A DNA stretch of 64,000 nt from Scandinavium vulneris_A (GTDB lineage Bacteria > Pseudomonadota > Gammaproteobacteria > Enterobacterales > Enterobacteriaceae). Location of the stretch: contig JBKGRZ010000002.1 in NCBI GenBank assembly GCA_046518185.1, positions 62,001 to 126,000 on the forward strand, written 5' to 3'. Shown one piece after another: positions 16,567 through 25,602 of the stretch. Numbering within the stretch: position 1 is the first letter of the stretch; every line of letters starts with the position of its first letter. A model generated the notes under the pieces. That model did no database searches and had not been told where the DNA came from. It was given only the letters and a program-made list of their open reading frames with translations. Position numbers and translations under genes: made by a program.

Positions 16567-18683
16567 CCCACAGCGCCCCGGACTACCATGCCCTGAACGC
16601 CATGCTGAATCTGTACGACAAAAACGGTCGCATTCAGTTTGAGAAAGATGCCGAAGCCGTTAGCGCATTTATGGAAGGCCACGTAAAACCGCAAACCCGC
16701 ACCTTTGCTCATCAGGATGCGCGGCTCGACTGGCTGGTCGCCGAAGGCTATTACGATCCCCGTACTCTCGCCCGCTTCGATAGAGCGTTCGTGGTTGATT
16801 TATTCGCTCATGCCCACGCCAGCGGCTTTCGCTTCAAAACGTTCCTCGGAGCATGGAAGTATTACACCAGCTACACCCTGAAATCGTTCGACGGCAAACA
16901 GTTCCTCGAACACTTTGAGGACCGGGTGGTGATGGTGGCCCTGAGCCTCGCCCAGGGCGATGAAGCCCTTGCCCGTCAGCTCACCGACGAGATGCTGTCT
17001 GGCCGCTTCCAGCCCGCAACCCCGACCTTCCTCAACGGCGGCAAACAGCAGCGCGGCGAGCTGGTGTCCTGTTTCCTGCTGCGTATTGAAGACAATATGG
17101 AGTCGATTGGCCGAGCGGTAAATTCGGCGCTTCAGCTCTCCAAACGCGGCGGCGGCGTGGCCTTTTTACTCTCGAATCTGCGGGAAGCGGGGGCGCCAAT
17201 TAAACGCATTGAAAACCAGTCCTCGGGCGTTATCCCGGTGATGAAGATGCTGGAAGATGCGTTTTCCTATGCCAACCAGCTCGGTGCCCGTCAGGGCGCG
17301 GGGGCGGTGTATCTGCACGCCCATCACCCGGATATTCTGCGCTTCCTCGACACCAAGCGTGAAAACGCCGACGAAAAAATTCGCATCAAAACCCTGTCGC
17401 TTGGGGTGGTTATTCCGGATGTGACCTTCCAGCTCGCTAAAGACAACGCGCAGATGGCGCTGTTTTCGCCGTATGACGTCGAGCGCCTGTACGGCAAACC
17501 GTTCGGCGATATCGCGGTGAGCGAGATGTACGACACCCTGTTAGCCGACGAGCGGGTACGCAAAACGTTTATTAACGCCCGCGATTTCTTCCAGACGCTG
17601 GCGGAAATTCAGTTCGAATCCGGTTATCCGTACATCATGTATGAAGACACGGTCAACCGCGCCAACCCGATTGCCGGGCGAATTAACATGAGCAACCTGT
17701 GCTCGGAAATTTTGCAGGTTAACAGCGCCTCGACCTTCGATGAGAATCTCGATTACGCCGCCACCGGGCACGATATCTCCTGCAATTTAGGTTCGCTGAA
17801 TATTGCCCTGGCGATGGATTCCCCGGATTTTGGCCTGACGGTCGAAACCGCCATTCGCGGTCTGACCGCGGTGTCCGACATGAGCCATATCCGCTCGGTG
17901 CCGTCGATCGAGGCCGGAAATACCGCCTCACACGCCATTGGCCTCGGGCAGATGAACCTGCACGGCTATCTGGCGCGGGAAGGAATTGCCTACGGCAGCC
18001 CGGAAGGCCTGGATTTCACCAACCTCTATTTCTATACCGTGACGTGGCACGCGCTGCACACCTCGATGAAGCTAGCACGCGAGCGTAACCAGCGCTTCGC
18101 CGGGTTTGCCGCTTCGCGTTACGCCAGCGGGGAGTATTTCAGTCAGTACCTTGAAAACGACTGGCAGCCGAAAACCGAAAAAGTCCGGACGTTATTTGCC
18201 CAGGCCGGTGTCACGCTGCCAACGCGTGAGATGTGGCAACAGCTGCGTGCGGACGTGATGCAGTACGGGATTTATAACCAGAACCTGCAAGCCGTCCCGC
18301 CGACCGGGTCGATTTCCTACATCAACCACGCGACCTCAAGCATTCATCCGATCGTGTCGAAAATTGAAATCCGCAAAGAAGGCAAAACCGGCCGCGTGTA
18401 CTATCCTGCGCCGTTTATGACCAACGACAATCTGGCGCTGTATCAGGATGCCTACGAAATAGGGCCGGAGAAAATCATCGACACCTACGCCGAAGCGACA
18501 AAACACGTCGATCAGGGCCTGTCGTTGACGCTGTTCTTCCCGGACACCGCCACCACCCGCGACATCAATAAAGCGCAGATTTACGCGTGGAAAAAAGGCA
18601 TTAAAACCCTGTACTACATTCGACTGCGCCAGCTCGCGCTGGAAGGCACTGAAATTGAAGGCTGCGTGTCATGCGCGCTGTAA
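16539..18683 (+). CDS. nrdE: Class Ib ribonucleotide reductase alpha subunit NrdE
   Basis: 714 residues, the length of E. coli NrdE, reducing ribonucleoside diphosphates to deoxy forms. The start is TTG (L read as M, then A-T-T-T-A-E), 28 bases inside nrdI, with an AGGAG site ten bases before it; no better ATG exists. Active-site parts seen are V-S-C-F-L-L, N-L-C-S-E-I-L and the C-terminal redox pair in C-V-S-C-A-L. It lacks the N-terminal ATP-cone of NrdA, as expected for class Ib. Confidence 0.96.
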   Translation: MATTTAERVTHSAPDYHALNAMLNLYDKNGRIQFEKDAEAVSAFMEGHVKPQTRTFAHQDARLDWLVAEGYYDPRTLARFDRAFVVDLFAHAHASGFRFKTFLGAWKYYTSYTLKSFDGKQFLEHFEDRVVMVALSLAQGDEALARQLTDEMLSGRFQPATPTFLNGGKQQRGELVSCFLLRIEDNMESIGRAVNSALQLSKRGGGVAFLLSNLREAGAPIKRIENQSSGVIPVMKMLEDAFSYANQLGARQGAGAVYLHAHHPDILRFLDTKRENADEKIRIKTLSLGVVIPDVTFQLAKDNAQMALFSPYDVERLYGKPFGDIAVSEMYDTLLADERVRKTFINARDFFQTLAEIQFESGYPYIMYEDTVNRANPIAGRINMSNLCSEILQVNSASTFDENLDYAATGHDISCNLGSLNIALAMDSPDFGLTVETAIRGLTAVSDMSHIRSVPSIEAGNTASHAIGLGQMNLHGYLAREGIAYGSPEGLDFTNLYFYTVTWHALHTSMKLARERNQRFAGFAASRYASGEYFSQYLENDWQPKTEKVRTLFAQAGVTLPTREMWQQLRADVMQYGIYNQNLQAVPPTGSISYINHATSSIHPIVSKIEIRKEGKTGRVYYPAPFMTNDNLALYQDAYEIGPEKIIDTYAEATKHVDQGLSLTLFFPDTATTRDINKAQIYAWKKGIKTLYYIRLRQLALEGTEIEGCVSCAL

Positions 18684-18693
18684 GGAGAAAAGG

Positions 18694-19656
18694 ATGAGCC
18701 ATTTATCACGCGTCAGCGCCGTCAACTGGAACAAGATACAGGACGATAAAGACCTGGAGGTCTGGAACCGTCTGACCAGCAACTTCTGGTTGCCGGAGAA
18801 AGTGCCGCTGTCAAACGACATCCCGGCGTGGCAGTCGCTGAGCCACGATGAGCAGCAGCTGACTATCCGTGTCTTCACCGGGCTGACGCTGTTGGACACC
18901 ATTCAGAATACCGTCGGTGCGCCCGCGCTGATGGTCGATTCGCTGACCCCGCACGAAGAAGCGGTGATGTCGAATATCAGCTTTATGGAGGCGGTTCACG
19001 CCCGCTCCTACAGTTCGATTTTCTCGACGCTGTGCCAGACCAAAGATGTGGATGCGGCCTACGCCTGGAGCGAGGTAAACCCACCGCTGCAGCGAAAAGC
19101 GCAGCTGATGCTGGAGCAGTACGCCGCCGATGCGCCGCTGAAGAAGAAAATTGCCAGCGTGTTTCTGGAATCGTTCCTGTTCTATTCCGGCTTCTGGCTG
19201 CCGATGTATTTCTCGAGCCGGGGCAAGCTCACCAATACCGCCGATCTTATTCGTCTGATCATCCGCGACGAGGCGGTTCACGGGTATTACATCGGGTATA
19301 AATTCCAGAAAGGCCTGGAAAAAGTGAGCGCTGAAGAGCGGGAATCGTTGAAAACCTTCGCTCTCGATTTGCTGATGGATTTATACGACAACGAACTCGC
19401 CTATACCGACGCGCTGTATGCGGGCACCGGCTGGGAAGAGGATGTGAAAGCCTTCCTGTGCTACAACGCCAACAAGGCGCTGATGAACCTCGGCTACGAG
19501 GCGCTGTTCCCGGCGGAAATGGCCGATGTGAACCCGGCAATTCTGTCTGCGCTGTCGCCGAACGCCGACGAAAACCACGACTTTTTCTCCGGATCGGGCT
19601 CTTCTTACGTGATGGGGAAAGCGGTGGAGACAACTGACGAAGACTGGAATTTTTGA
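18694..19656 (+). CDS. nrdF: Class Ib ribonucleotide reductase beta subunit NrdF
   Basis: 320-residue ferritin-fold protein carrying the dimetal-tyrosyl radical. Metal-ligand helices include F-M-E-A-V-H-A-R-S-Y and R-D-E-A-V-H-G-Y-Y. The ATG at 18694 follows an AAGGAGAAAAGG site ten bases after the nrdE stop and matches the E. coli start; an upstream in-frame ATG at 18655 lies inside nrdE and is rejected. Ends with the conserved D-E-D-W-N-F tail that docks on NrdE. Confidence 0.96.
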   Translation: MSHLSRVSAVNWNKIQDDKDLEVWNRLTSNFWLPEKVPLSNDIPAWQSLSHDEQQLTIRVFTGLTLLDTIQNTVGAPALMVDSLTPHEEAVMSNISFMEAVHARSYSSIFSTLCQTKDVDAAYAWSEVNPPLQRKAQLMLEQYAADAPLKKKIASVFLESFLFYSGFWLPMYFSSRGKLTNTADLIRLIIRDEAVHGYYIGYKFQKGLEKVSAEERESLKTFALDLLMDLYDNELAYTDALYAGTGWEEDVKAFLCYNANKALMNLGYEALFPAEMADVNPAILSALSPNADENHDFFSGSGSSYVMGKAVETTDEDWNF

Positions 19657-19664
19657 CACAAATG

Positions 19665-19688
19665 AATGGGGGAAATATTTCCCCCATT
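19665..19688 (+). terminator. Perfect hairpin after nrdF
   Basis: AATGGGGGAAAT and ATTTCCCCCATT (19665-19688) are exact complements around the centre, eight bases after the nrdF stop. No U-run follows, so it may protect the transcript end as much as terminate. Confidence 0.6.
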
Positions 19689-20010
19689 CGTCCAGGGATA
19701 TTCCCTATTAGCGCCAATTTTTCGCGCCAAATATCCCTTTCAGCACTTTCGCTATTTTAACCTCATCAACCGCCTGAATTATCCAGATTCAAGCCGCATT
19801 TCCTGCCGCTGACAAAAAATATCAGCAAAATTTCGCTTGCGCTCAGCCCTTATATCATGGGGGGATAGCGCCAATCGGCACCGGGAAATGCCCATGCCAT
19901 TAGGACACTTAGGGTTGTCTCAGAATCTGAGTATGTTAGGGTATGCCCAGTCAATTATTTCCATCAGGTAGCATATCGATACAATTAAATAACAGGAATA
20001 AGTTTATTGC
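19689..20010. other. Gap between nrdF and proV holding the proU control region
   Basis: About 320 bases without a gene. The right third carries the proU-type promoter (19915-19942) and an AT-rich leader. The left part, 19720-19860, shows no frame and no clear hairpin. H-NS-dependent silencing of proU in E. coli relies on AT-rich DNA around and inside the start of proV; 19960-20060 is similarly AT-rich here. Confidence 0.55.
19915..19942 (+). promoter_or_regulatory. proU P2-like promoter
   Basis: TTGTCT (19915-19920) and TAGGGT (19937-19942) with a 16-base spacer reproduce the E. coli proU P2 promoter (TTGCCT/TAGGGT) and its surrounding sequence G-T-A-T-G-T-T-A-G-G-G-T. This is the osmotically induced promoter of proVWX. 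Confidence 0.85.
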
Positions 20011-21213
20011 ATGGCAATTAAATTAGAAGTTAAAAATCTTTATAAAATATTTGGCGAGCATCCGCAACGCGCATTCAAATATATCGAGAAAGGTCTGAAT
20101 AAAGAACAAATTCTTGAAAAGACCGGGTTGTCACTTGGCGTTATTGACGCCAGTCTGGCCATTGAAGAAGGCGAGATTTTTGTCATCATGGGGTTATCCG
20201 GTTCCGGCAAATCCACCATGGTACGCCTTCTCAATCGCCTGATTGAACCTACCCGCGGACAGGTCCTGATCGACGGTACTGATATTGCCAAAATATCAGA
20301 AGCCGAACTCCGTGAGGTGCGCAGAAAGAAAATCGCGATGGTCTTCCAGTCATTCGCGCTGATGCCGCATATGAACGTGCTGGATAATACCGCATTTGGT
20401 ATGGAATTAGCCGGTACACCACCTCAGGAACGTCAGGAAAAAGCGCTCGACGCCCTGCGTCAGGTGGGTCTGGAAAATTATGCCCACGCGTACCCCGATG
20501 AATTATCCGGCGGGATGCGTCAGCGTGTTGGTCTGGCTCGTGCGTTAGCCATTAACCCTGACATCTTATTAATGGATGAAGCATTTTCTGCGCTCGATCC
20601 GTTAATTCGTACCGAGATGCAGGATGAGCTGGTGAAATTGCAATCGCGTCAACAGCGTACCATTGTCTTTATTTCCCACGATCTCGACGAAGCCATGCGC
20701 ATCGGTGACCGAATTGCCATTATGCAAAATGGTGAAGTGGTGCAAATCGGTACCCCGGATGAAATTCTGAATAATCCGGCCAATGATTATGTACGTACCT
20801 TCTTCCGTGGCGTGGATATTAGCCAGGTGTTCAGTGCGAAGGATATTGCGCGCCGAGTGCCGAAAGGCCTGCTGCGTAAAATTCCGGGCTTTGGCCCACG
20901 CTCCGCTATCAAGCTGTTGCAGGATGAAGATCGCGAATACGGCTACGTCGTTGAACGCGGAAATAAGTTCGTCGGTATTGTCTCCATTGATTCCCTGAAG
21001 GCCGCGCTGGCCGAGGGTCAGGGCATTGACGCCGCGCTGCTGGACGCTCCGCAGCCTGTCGACGCTCAGACCGCGCTCAGTGAGTTGCTCTCTTATGTTG
21101 GTCAGGCCCCGTGCGCGGTGCCGGTCATTGATGAAGAACAACAGTACGTTGGCATCATCTCCAAAAGCATGCTGCTACAGGCTTTAGATCGTGAGGGTAC
21201 AAACAATGGCTGA
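20011..21213 (+). CDS. proV: Glycine betaine/proline ABC transporter ATPase ProV
   Basis: 400-residue ATP-hydrolysing subunit of the ProU osmoprotectant importer. Walker A G-L-S-G-S-G-K-S-T is near residues 61-69. The signature L-S-G-G-M-R-Q-R and Walker B I-L-L-M-D-E-A follow, and a C-terminal pair of CBS domains (about 270-395) probably senses ionic strength. Overlaps proW by eight bases. The N-terminus M-A-I-K-L-E-V-K-N-L-Y-K-I-F matches E. coli. Confidence 0.97.
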   Translation: MAIKLEVKNLYKIFGEHPQRAFKYIEKGLNKEQILEKTGLSLGVIDASLAIEEGEIFVIMGLSGSGKSTMVRLLNRLIEPTRGQVLIDGTDIAKISEAELREVRRKKIAMVFQSFALMPHMNVLDNTAFGMELAGTPPQERQEKALDALRQVGLENYAHAYPDELSGGMRQRVGLARALAINPDILLMDEAFSALDPLIRTEMQDELVKLQSRQQRTIVFISHDLDEAMRIGDRIAIMQNGEVVQIGTPDEILNNPANDYVRTFFRGVDISQVFSAKDIARRVPKGLLRKIPGFGPRSAIKLLQDEDREYGYVVERGNKFVGIVSIDSLKAALAEGQGIDAALLDAPQPVDAQTALSELLSYVGQAPCAVPVIDEEQQYVGIISKSMLLQALDREGTNNG

Positions 21214-22270
21214 TCAATCCAATCCGTGGGCAACCACACCGGCGGCCGATAGCGCCGCACCATCCGCTGATGCCTGGGGCACGCCCGATGCGGCACCCGC
21301 TACAGGCGGCGGTGCCGACTGGCTGCACAGCGCGCCTGCGCCAAAGGTCGAACATTTCAACATTCTCGATCCGTTCCACAAGACGCTGATCCCACTGGAT
21401 AGCTGGGTGACGAGCGGGATCGACTGGGTGGTCACTCACTTCCGTCCGGTCTTCCAGGGCATTCGCCTGCCGGTGGATTACATCCTGAACGGTTTCCAGC
21501 AGCTGCTGCTGGGGATGCCTGCCCCGGTGGCGATCGCGGTCTTCGCGATGATCGCCTGGCAAATTGGCGGTGCGGGAATGGGTATCGCCTCGCTTATCTC
21601 GCTGATCCTGATTGGCGCGATTGGCGCATGGTCTCAGGCGATGGTAACGCTCGCCCTGGTGCTGACCGCCCTGCTGTTCTGCGTCATCATCGGCCTGCCG
21701 ATGGGGATCTGGCTGGCGCGCAGTCCGCGTGCGTCGAAAATAATCCGGCCCTTGCTTGATGCGATGCAGACCACGCCTGCGTTCGTCTACCTGGTGCCTA
21801 TCGTGATGCTGTTCGGGATCGGCAACGTGCCGGGCGTGGTAGTGACGATTATCTTCGCCCTGCCGCCGATTGTCCGTCTGACGATCCTCGGCATTAACCA
21901 GGTCCCGGCTGACCTGATTGAAGCGTCCCGTTCGTTTGGTGCCAGCCCGCGCCAGCTGCTGTTCAAAGTACAGCTGCCGCTGGCAATGCCGACCATTATG
22001 GCCGGGGTTAACCAGACGCTGATGCTGGCGCTGTCGATGGTGGTTATCGCCTCGATGATCGCCGTAGGCGGTCTGGGCCAAATGGTTCTGCGCGGGATTG
22101 GCCGTCTCGATATGGGTCTGGCGACCGTCGGCGGCGTGGGGATCGTTATCCTCGCCATTATTCTCGACCGTCTTACACAGGCCGTTGGCCGTGATTCCCG
22201 TAGCCGCGGCAACCGTCGCTGGTACACCACCGGCCCTCTCGGCCTGCTGACACGCATTTTCAGCAAGTAA
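21206..22270 (+). CDS. proW: Glycine betaine/proline ABC permease ProW
   Basis: 354 residues, equal to E. coli. A long hydrophilic N-terminal tail (about 100 residues, periplasmic in E. coli) is followed by roughly six or seven membrane segments. The cytoplasmic coupling motif E-A-S-R-S-F-G-A-S-P-x-Q lies near residue 240. The ATG at 21206 (M-A-D-Q-S-N) lies in the last codons of proV and follows a GTGAGGG site. Forms the channel of the ProU importer. Confidence 0.96.
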   Translation: MADQSNPWATTPAADSAAPSADAWGTPDAAPATGGGADWLHSAPAPKVEHFNILDPFHKTLIPLDSWVTSGIDWVVTHFRPVFQGIRLPVDYILNGFQQLLLGMPAPVAIAVFAMIAWQIGGAGMGIASLISLILIGAIGAWSQAMVTLALVLTALLFCVIIGLPMGIWLARSPRASKIIRPLLDAMQTTPAFVYLVPIVMLFGIGNVPGVVVTIIFALPPIVRLTILGINQVPADLIEASRSFGASPRQLLFKVQLPLAMPTIMAGVNQTLMLALSMVVIASMIAVGGLGQMVLRGIGRLDMGLATVGGVGIVILAIILDRLTQAVGRDSRSRGNRRWYTTGPLGLLTRIFSK

Positions 22271-22279
22271 TTCTGCATT

Positions 22280-22305
22280 ACCCGGCGGCTATGCGCCTGC
22301 CGGGT
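22280..22305. repeat. REP-like palindrome between proW and proX
   Basis: ACCCGGC (22280-22286) pairs with GCCGGGT (22299-22305). It sits in the 65-base gap inside the operon, where such elements commonly adjust expression of the downstream binding-protein gene. Confidence 0.6.
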
Positions 22306-22335
22306 CCACTCCCTGATACCTATAAAGGAACAACG

Positions 22336-23331
22336 ATGCGACAGAGCGTAATTTTTGCCACAGCTTTTGCCACCCTTGTCTCCACCAGCGCGTTTGCCGC
22401 TGACCTGCCTGGCAAAGGCATTACCGTTCAACCGGTACAGAGCACCATTTCCGAAGAAACCTTCCAGACCCTACTGGTCAGCCGTGCGCTGGAAAAACTG
22501 GGTTACACCGTCAATAAACCAAGCGAAGTGGACTACAACGTCGGCTACACCTCGATTGCCTCTGGTGATGCAACCTTCACCGCGGTGAACTGGAAACCGC
22601 TGCACGACGATATGTATGCGGCCGCAGGTGGCGATAAGAAATTCTACCGCGAAGGCACCTTTGTGACCGGTGCGGCGCAGGGTTACCTTATGGACAAGAA
22701 AACCGCCGAGCAGTACCACATCACCAAAATCGATCAGCTCAAAGATCCGAAAATTGCCAAACTGTTCGATACCAATGGCGACGGCAAAGCGGACCTGACC
22801 GGTTGTACGCCGGGCTGGGGCTGTGAAGCGGTGATTAATCATCAGATTGACGCCTTCGGCCTGAGCAATAACGTGGTGCACAACCAGGGTAACTATGCGG
22901 CGATGATGGCCGATACCATCACCCGTTATAAAGAAGGCAAACCGGTGCTGTATTACACCTGGACTCCGTACTGGGTCAGCGATGTGCTGAAGCCGGGCAA
23001 GGACGTCGTTTGGCTGCAGGTGCCGTTCTCGGCGATGCCAGGCGAGCAGAAAGATATCGACACCAAACTGCCGAACGGTGCCAACTATGGCTTCCCGGTG
23101 AACACCATGCACATCGTGGCCAACAAAGCCTGGGCTGAGAAAAACCCGGCGGCGGCGAAGCTGTTCTCACTGATGAAGCTGCCTATTGCCGATATCAATG
23201 CCGAGAATGCGATGATGCATGAAGGTCATGCCTCTGAAGCGGATATTCAGGGTCACGTTGATGGCTGGATTGCCGCTCACCAGCAGATGTTTGACGGCTG
23301 GCTGAAAGAAGCGCAGGCCGCGCAGAAGTAA
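22336..23331 (+). CDS. proX: Periplasmic glycine betaine-binding protein ProX
   Basis: 331 residues with a signal peptide ending at A-F-A-A (about residue 21). The ligand-binding tryptophans of the family are seen in N-W-K-P-L-H, G-W-G-C-E and W-T-P-Y-W. The two cysteines in T-G-C-T-P-G-W-G-C, which form a disulphide in E. coli ProX, are kept. The start at 22336 has a AAAGGAACAACG site. Delivers betaine and proline betaine to ProVW. Confidence 0.96.
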   Translation: MRQSVIFATAFATLVSTSAFAADLPGKGITVQPVQSTISEETFQTLLVSRALEKLGYTVNKPSEVDYNVGYTSIASGDATFTAVNWKPLHDDMYAAAGGDKKFYREGTFVTGAAQGYLMDKKTAEQYHITKIDQLKDPKIAKLFDTNGDGKADLTGCTPGWGCEAVINHQIDAFGLSNNVVHNQGNYAAMMADTITRYKEGKPVLYYTWTPYWVSDVLKPGKDVVWLQVPFSAMPGEQKDIDTKLPNGANYGFPVNTMHIVANKAWAEKNPAAAKLFSLMKLPIADINAENAMMHEGHASEADIQGHVDGWIAAHQQMFDGWLKEAQAAQK

Positions 23332-23341
23332 GACTCTCGAT

Positions 23342-23371
23342 TGCCCGGCGGCGCTTGCTTGCCGGGCCTAC
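23342..23371. repeat. REP-like palindrome after proX
   Basis: GCCCGGC (23343-23349) and GCCGGGC (23361-23367) followed by CTAC match the REP consensus closely. Placed just after the last gene of proVWX. Confidence 0.7.
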
Positions 23372-23481
23372 CCCCTCCCCGCAAAACGCACGATTCGACA
23401 CCCGTCATTTTTCGCCTTCCCGCAGTTATTGGTTATCATTGCTTACCTGCAAAATAATCACTCACAGAACAACCTATCACC

Positions 23482-24666
23482 ATGACCAAACATTCTCAGG
23501 GGCTTACCCCGGCGCTTATTGCGCTGATGTCCGTGGCAACCGGCCTCGCCGTTGCCAGCAATTACTATGCTCAACCGTTGCTGGACACCATCGCCCGCGC
23601 CTTTTCACTCAGCGCCGGACAGGCGGGCTTTATCGTGACCGCCGCCCAGTTGGGCTATGCCGCCGGGCTACTGTTTCTGGTGCCGCTCGGCGATATGTTC
23701 GAGCGCCGTACCTTAATCGTCACCATGACGCTGCTCGCGGCGGGCGGAATGCTCATCACGGCCACCAGCCAGTCATTGGCCCTGATGATCCTCGGCACCG
23801 CCCTTACCGGCCTGTTTTCGGTGGTGGCGCAGATTTTAGTCCCACTGGCCGCCACCCTTGCCAGCCCGGATAAACGTGGCAAAGTGGTCGGCACCATCAT
23901 GAGTGGCCTGCTGCTCGGCATTTTGTTGGCCCGCACCGTGGCGGGTCTGCTCGCCAGTCTTGGCGGTTGGCGGACCGTGTATTGGGTGGCGTCAGCGTTA
24001 ATGGTGCTGATGGCGCTTGCGCTGTGGCGAGGCCTGCCGAAGGTAAAACAAGAAACGCACCTTAACTATCCGCAGCTGCTGCGCTCGGTGTTTAGCCTGT
24101 TTGCCCACGATAAGCTGCTGCGCACTCGCGCCCTGCTGGGCTGTCTGACGTTTGCCAACTTCAGCATTCTTTGGACCTCAATGGCCTTTCTGCTGGCGGG
24201 TGCGCCGTTCCACTTTTCCGAAGGCGTGATTGGTCTGTTTGGCCTGGCGGGGGCCGCCGGAGCATTGGGCGCACGCCCGGCGGGCGGGCTGGCGGATAAA
24301 GGCAAATCGCATCTGACCACCACCAGCGGATTAGTGCTGCTTCTGCTTTCGTGGCTCGCAATCTGGTTCGGCCACAGTTCGGTGCTGGCGCTGATTATCG
24401 GCATTCTGGTGCTCGACCTCACCGTACAGGGCGTCCACATTACCAACCAGACGGTTATCTATCGCGTGCAGCCCGAAGCGCGTAACCGGCTGACAGCAGG
24501 TTACATGACCAGCTACTTCATCGGCGGTGCGGCGGGATCGCTGATTTCTGCCTCTGCGTGGCAGCACTGGGGCTGGGCCGGGGTGTGTCTGGCGGGCGTC
24601 ACGATGGCGGCGCTGAACCTGTTGGTGTGGTGGAGAGGATTTCATCGACAGGAAGCGGTTGTCTGA
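23482..24666 (+). CDS. ygaY: Major facilitator superfamily transporter YgaY (intact)
   Basis: 394 residues with about twelve membrane segments and the loop 2-3 motif G-D-M-F-E-R-R-T at about residue 72. Opening residues G-L-A-V-A-S-N-Y-Y-A-Q-P-L-L match the YgaY-type branch of sugar-efflux-like or drug exporters. In E. coli K-12 the equivalent locus (ygaX/ygaY) is a broken gene between proX and mprA; here the frame is complete. The substrate is unknown. It stands alone between proX and emrR. Confidence 0.85.
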   Translation: MTKHSQGLTPALIALMSVATGLAVASNYYAQPLLDTIARAFSLSAGQAGFIVTAAQLGYAAGLLFLVPLGDMFERRTLIVTMTLLAAGGMLITATSQSLALMILGTALTGLFSVVAQILVPLAATLASPDKRGKVVGTIMSGLLLGILLARTVAGLLASLGGWRTVYWVASALMVLMALALWRGLPKVKQETHLNYPQLLRSVFSLFAHDKLLRTRALLGCLTFANFSILWTSMAFLLAGAPFHFSEGVIGLFGLAGAAGALGARPAGGLADKGKSHLTTTSGLVLLLLSWLAIWFGHSSVLALIIGILVLDLTVQGVHITNQTVIYRVQPEARNRLTAGYMTSYFIGGAAGSLISASAWQHWGWAGVCLAGVTMAALNLLVWWRGFHRQEAVV

Positions 24667-24944
24667 AAAGGCTATACATTCATGGCCTTATTCCGGCTTT
24701 GGGGTGTCAACACATCCCGGTGTCTGTTAAGGTTATCTATCTGATTAGCCGGGCAACTGTTTCAACGGTAAATAATTCCTCCACGCACTGAAACCTCCCG
24801 GAATGCTGGCGGCGAGCGGTATCGTCGCCGGTCGTCACTTTTTTGATTTAATCGCCCGCATGTATGATTTCGGGACATTAATTCATTTACATTATTTGTC
24901 ACCGTCGTTACTATATCGGCTGTAATTAATGAGGTTATGCCCAA

Positions 24945-25475
24945 ATGGATAGTTCGTTTACGCCCATTGAACAAATGCTAAAATTTCGCGCCAGCCGCTA
25001 TGAAGATTTCCCTTATCAGGAAATCCTTCTGACTCGCCTGTGCATGCACATGCAAGGTAAGTTGCTGGAAAACCGCAATAAAATGCTGAAAGCTCAGGGG
25101 ATCAATGAGACGTTGTTTATGGCGTTAATCACGCTTGAGTCTCAGGAAAATCACAGTATCCAGCCGTCAGAACTGAGCTGCGCACTGGGTTCTTCTCGTA
25201 CGAACGCCACCCGTATCGCCGATGAACTGGAAAAACGCGGCTGGATTGAACGCCGTGAAAGTGACAATGACCGTCGCTGCCTGCATCTGCAGCTCACCGA
25301 GAAAGGTCATCAGTTCCTGCGCGAAGTGTTACCGCCGCAGCACAACTGCCTGCACCAACTCTGGTCTTCTTTAAGCGTCACCGAAAAAGAGAGTCTTGAG
25401 CAAATTACCCGCAAACTCCTGACCCGTCTCGATCAGATGGAAGAGGAAGGCGTTGTTCTGGATGCACTTCGCTAA
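24945..25475 (+). CDS. emrR: MarR-type repressor EmrR/MprA
   Basis: 176 residues, equal to E. coli MprA. The winged helix-turn-helix (about 55-125) contains S-C-A-L-G-S-S-R-T-N-A-T-R and the wing E-S-D-N-D-R-R. It represses emrAB and is released by uncouplers and other hydrophobic drugs. First gene of emrRAB, with a 127-base gap before emrA. The 278 bases upstream, after ygaY, are non-coding and AT-rich at their right end. Confidence 0.96.
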   Translation: MDSSFTPIEQMLKFRASRYEDFPYQEILLTRLCMHMQGKLLENRNKMLKAQGINETLFMALITLESQENHSIQPSELSCALGSSRTNATRIADELEKRGWIERRESDNDRRCLHLQLTEKGHQFLREVLPPQHNCLHQLWSSLSVTEKESLEQITRKLLTRLDQMEEEGVVLDALR

Positions 25476-25602
25476 GCGTGTGAATCGCTCAATATCCTGA
25501 TTTCAAAAATAAAACCGACAGGCCAGCAGCGCATAACTGCTGGCCTTTCTGATAAACAAGTCGGCTCAGCCGATGTGAAATAATAAGATCGTGGAGAAAA
25601 AC

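Noticed and set aside
21155..22081. 308-codon minus-strand frame antisense to proW
   Set aside because: Extremely rich in His, Gln, Arg and Asp, the usual signature of an antisense shadow.
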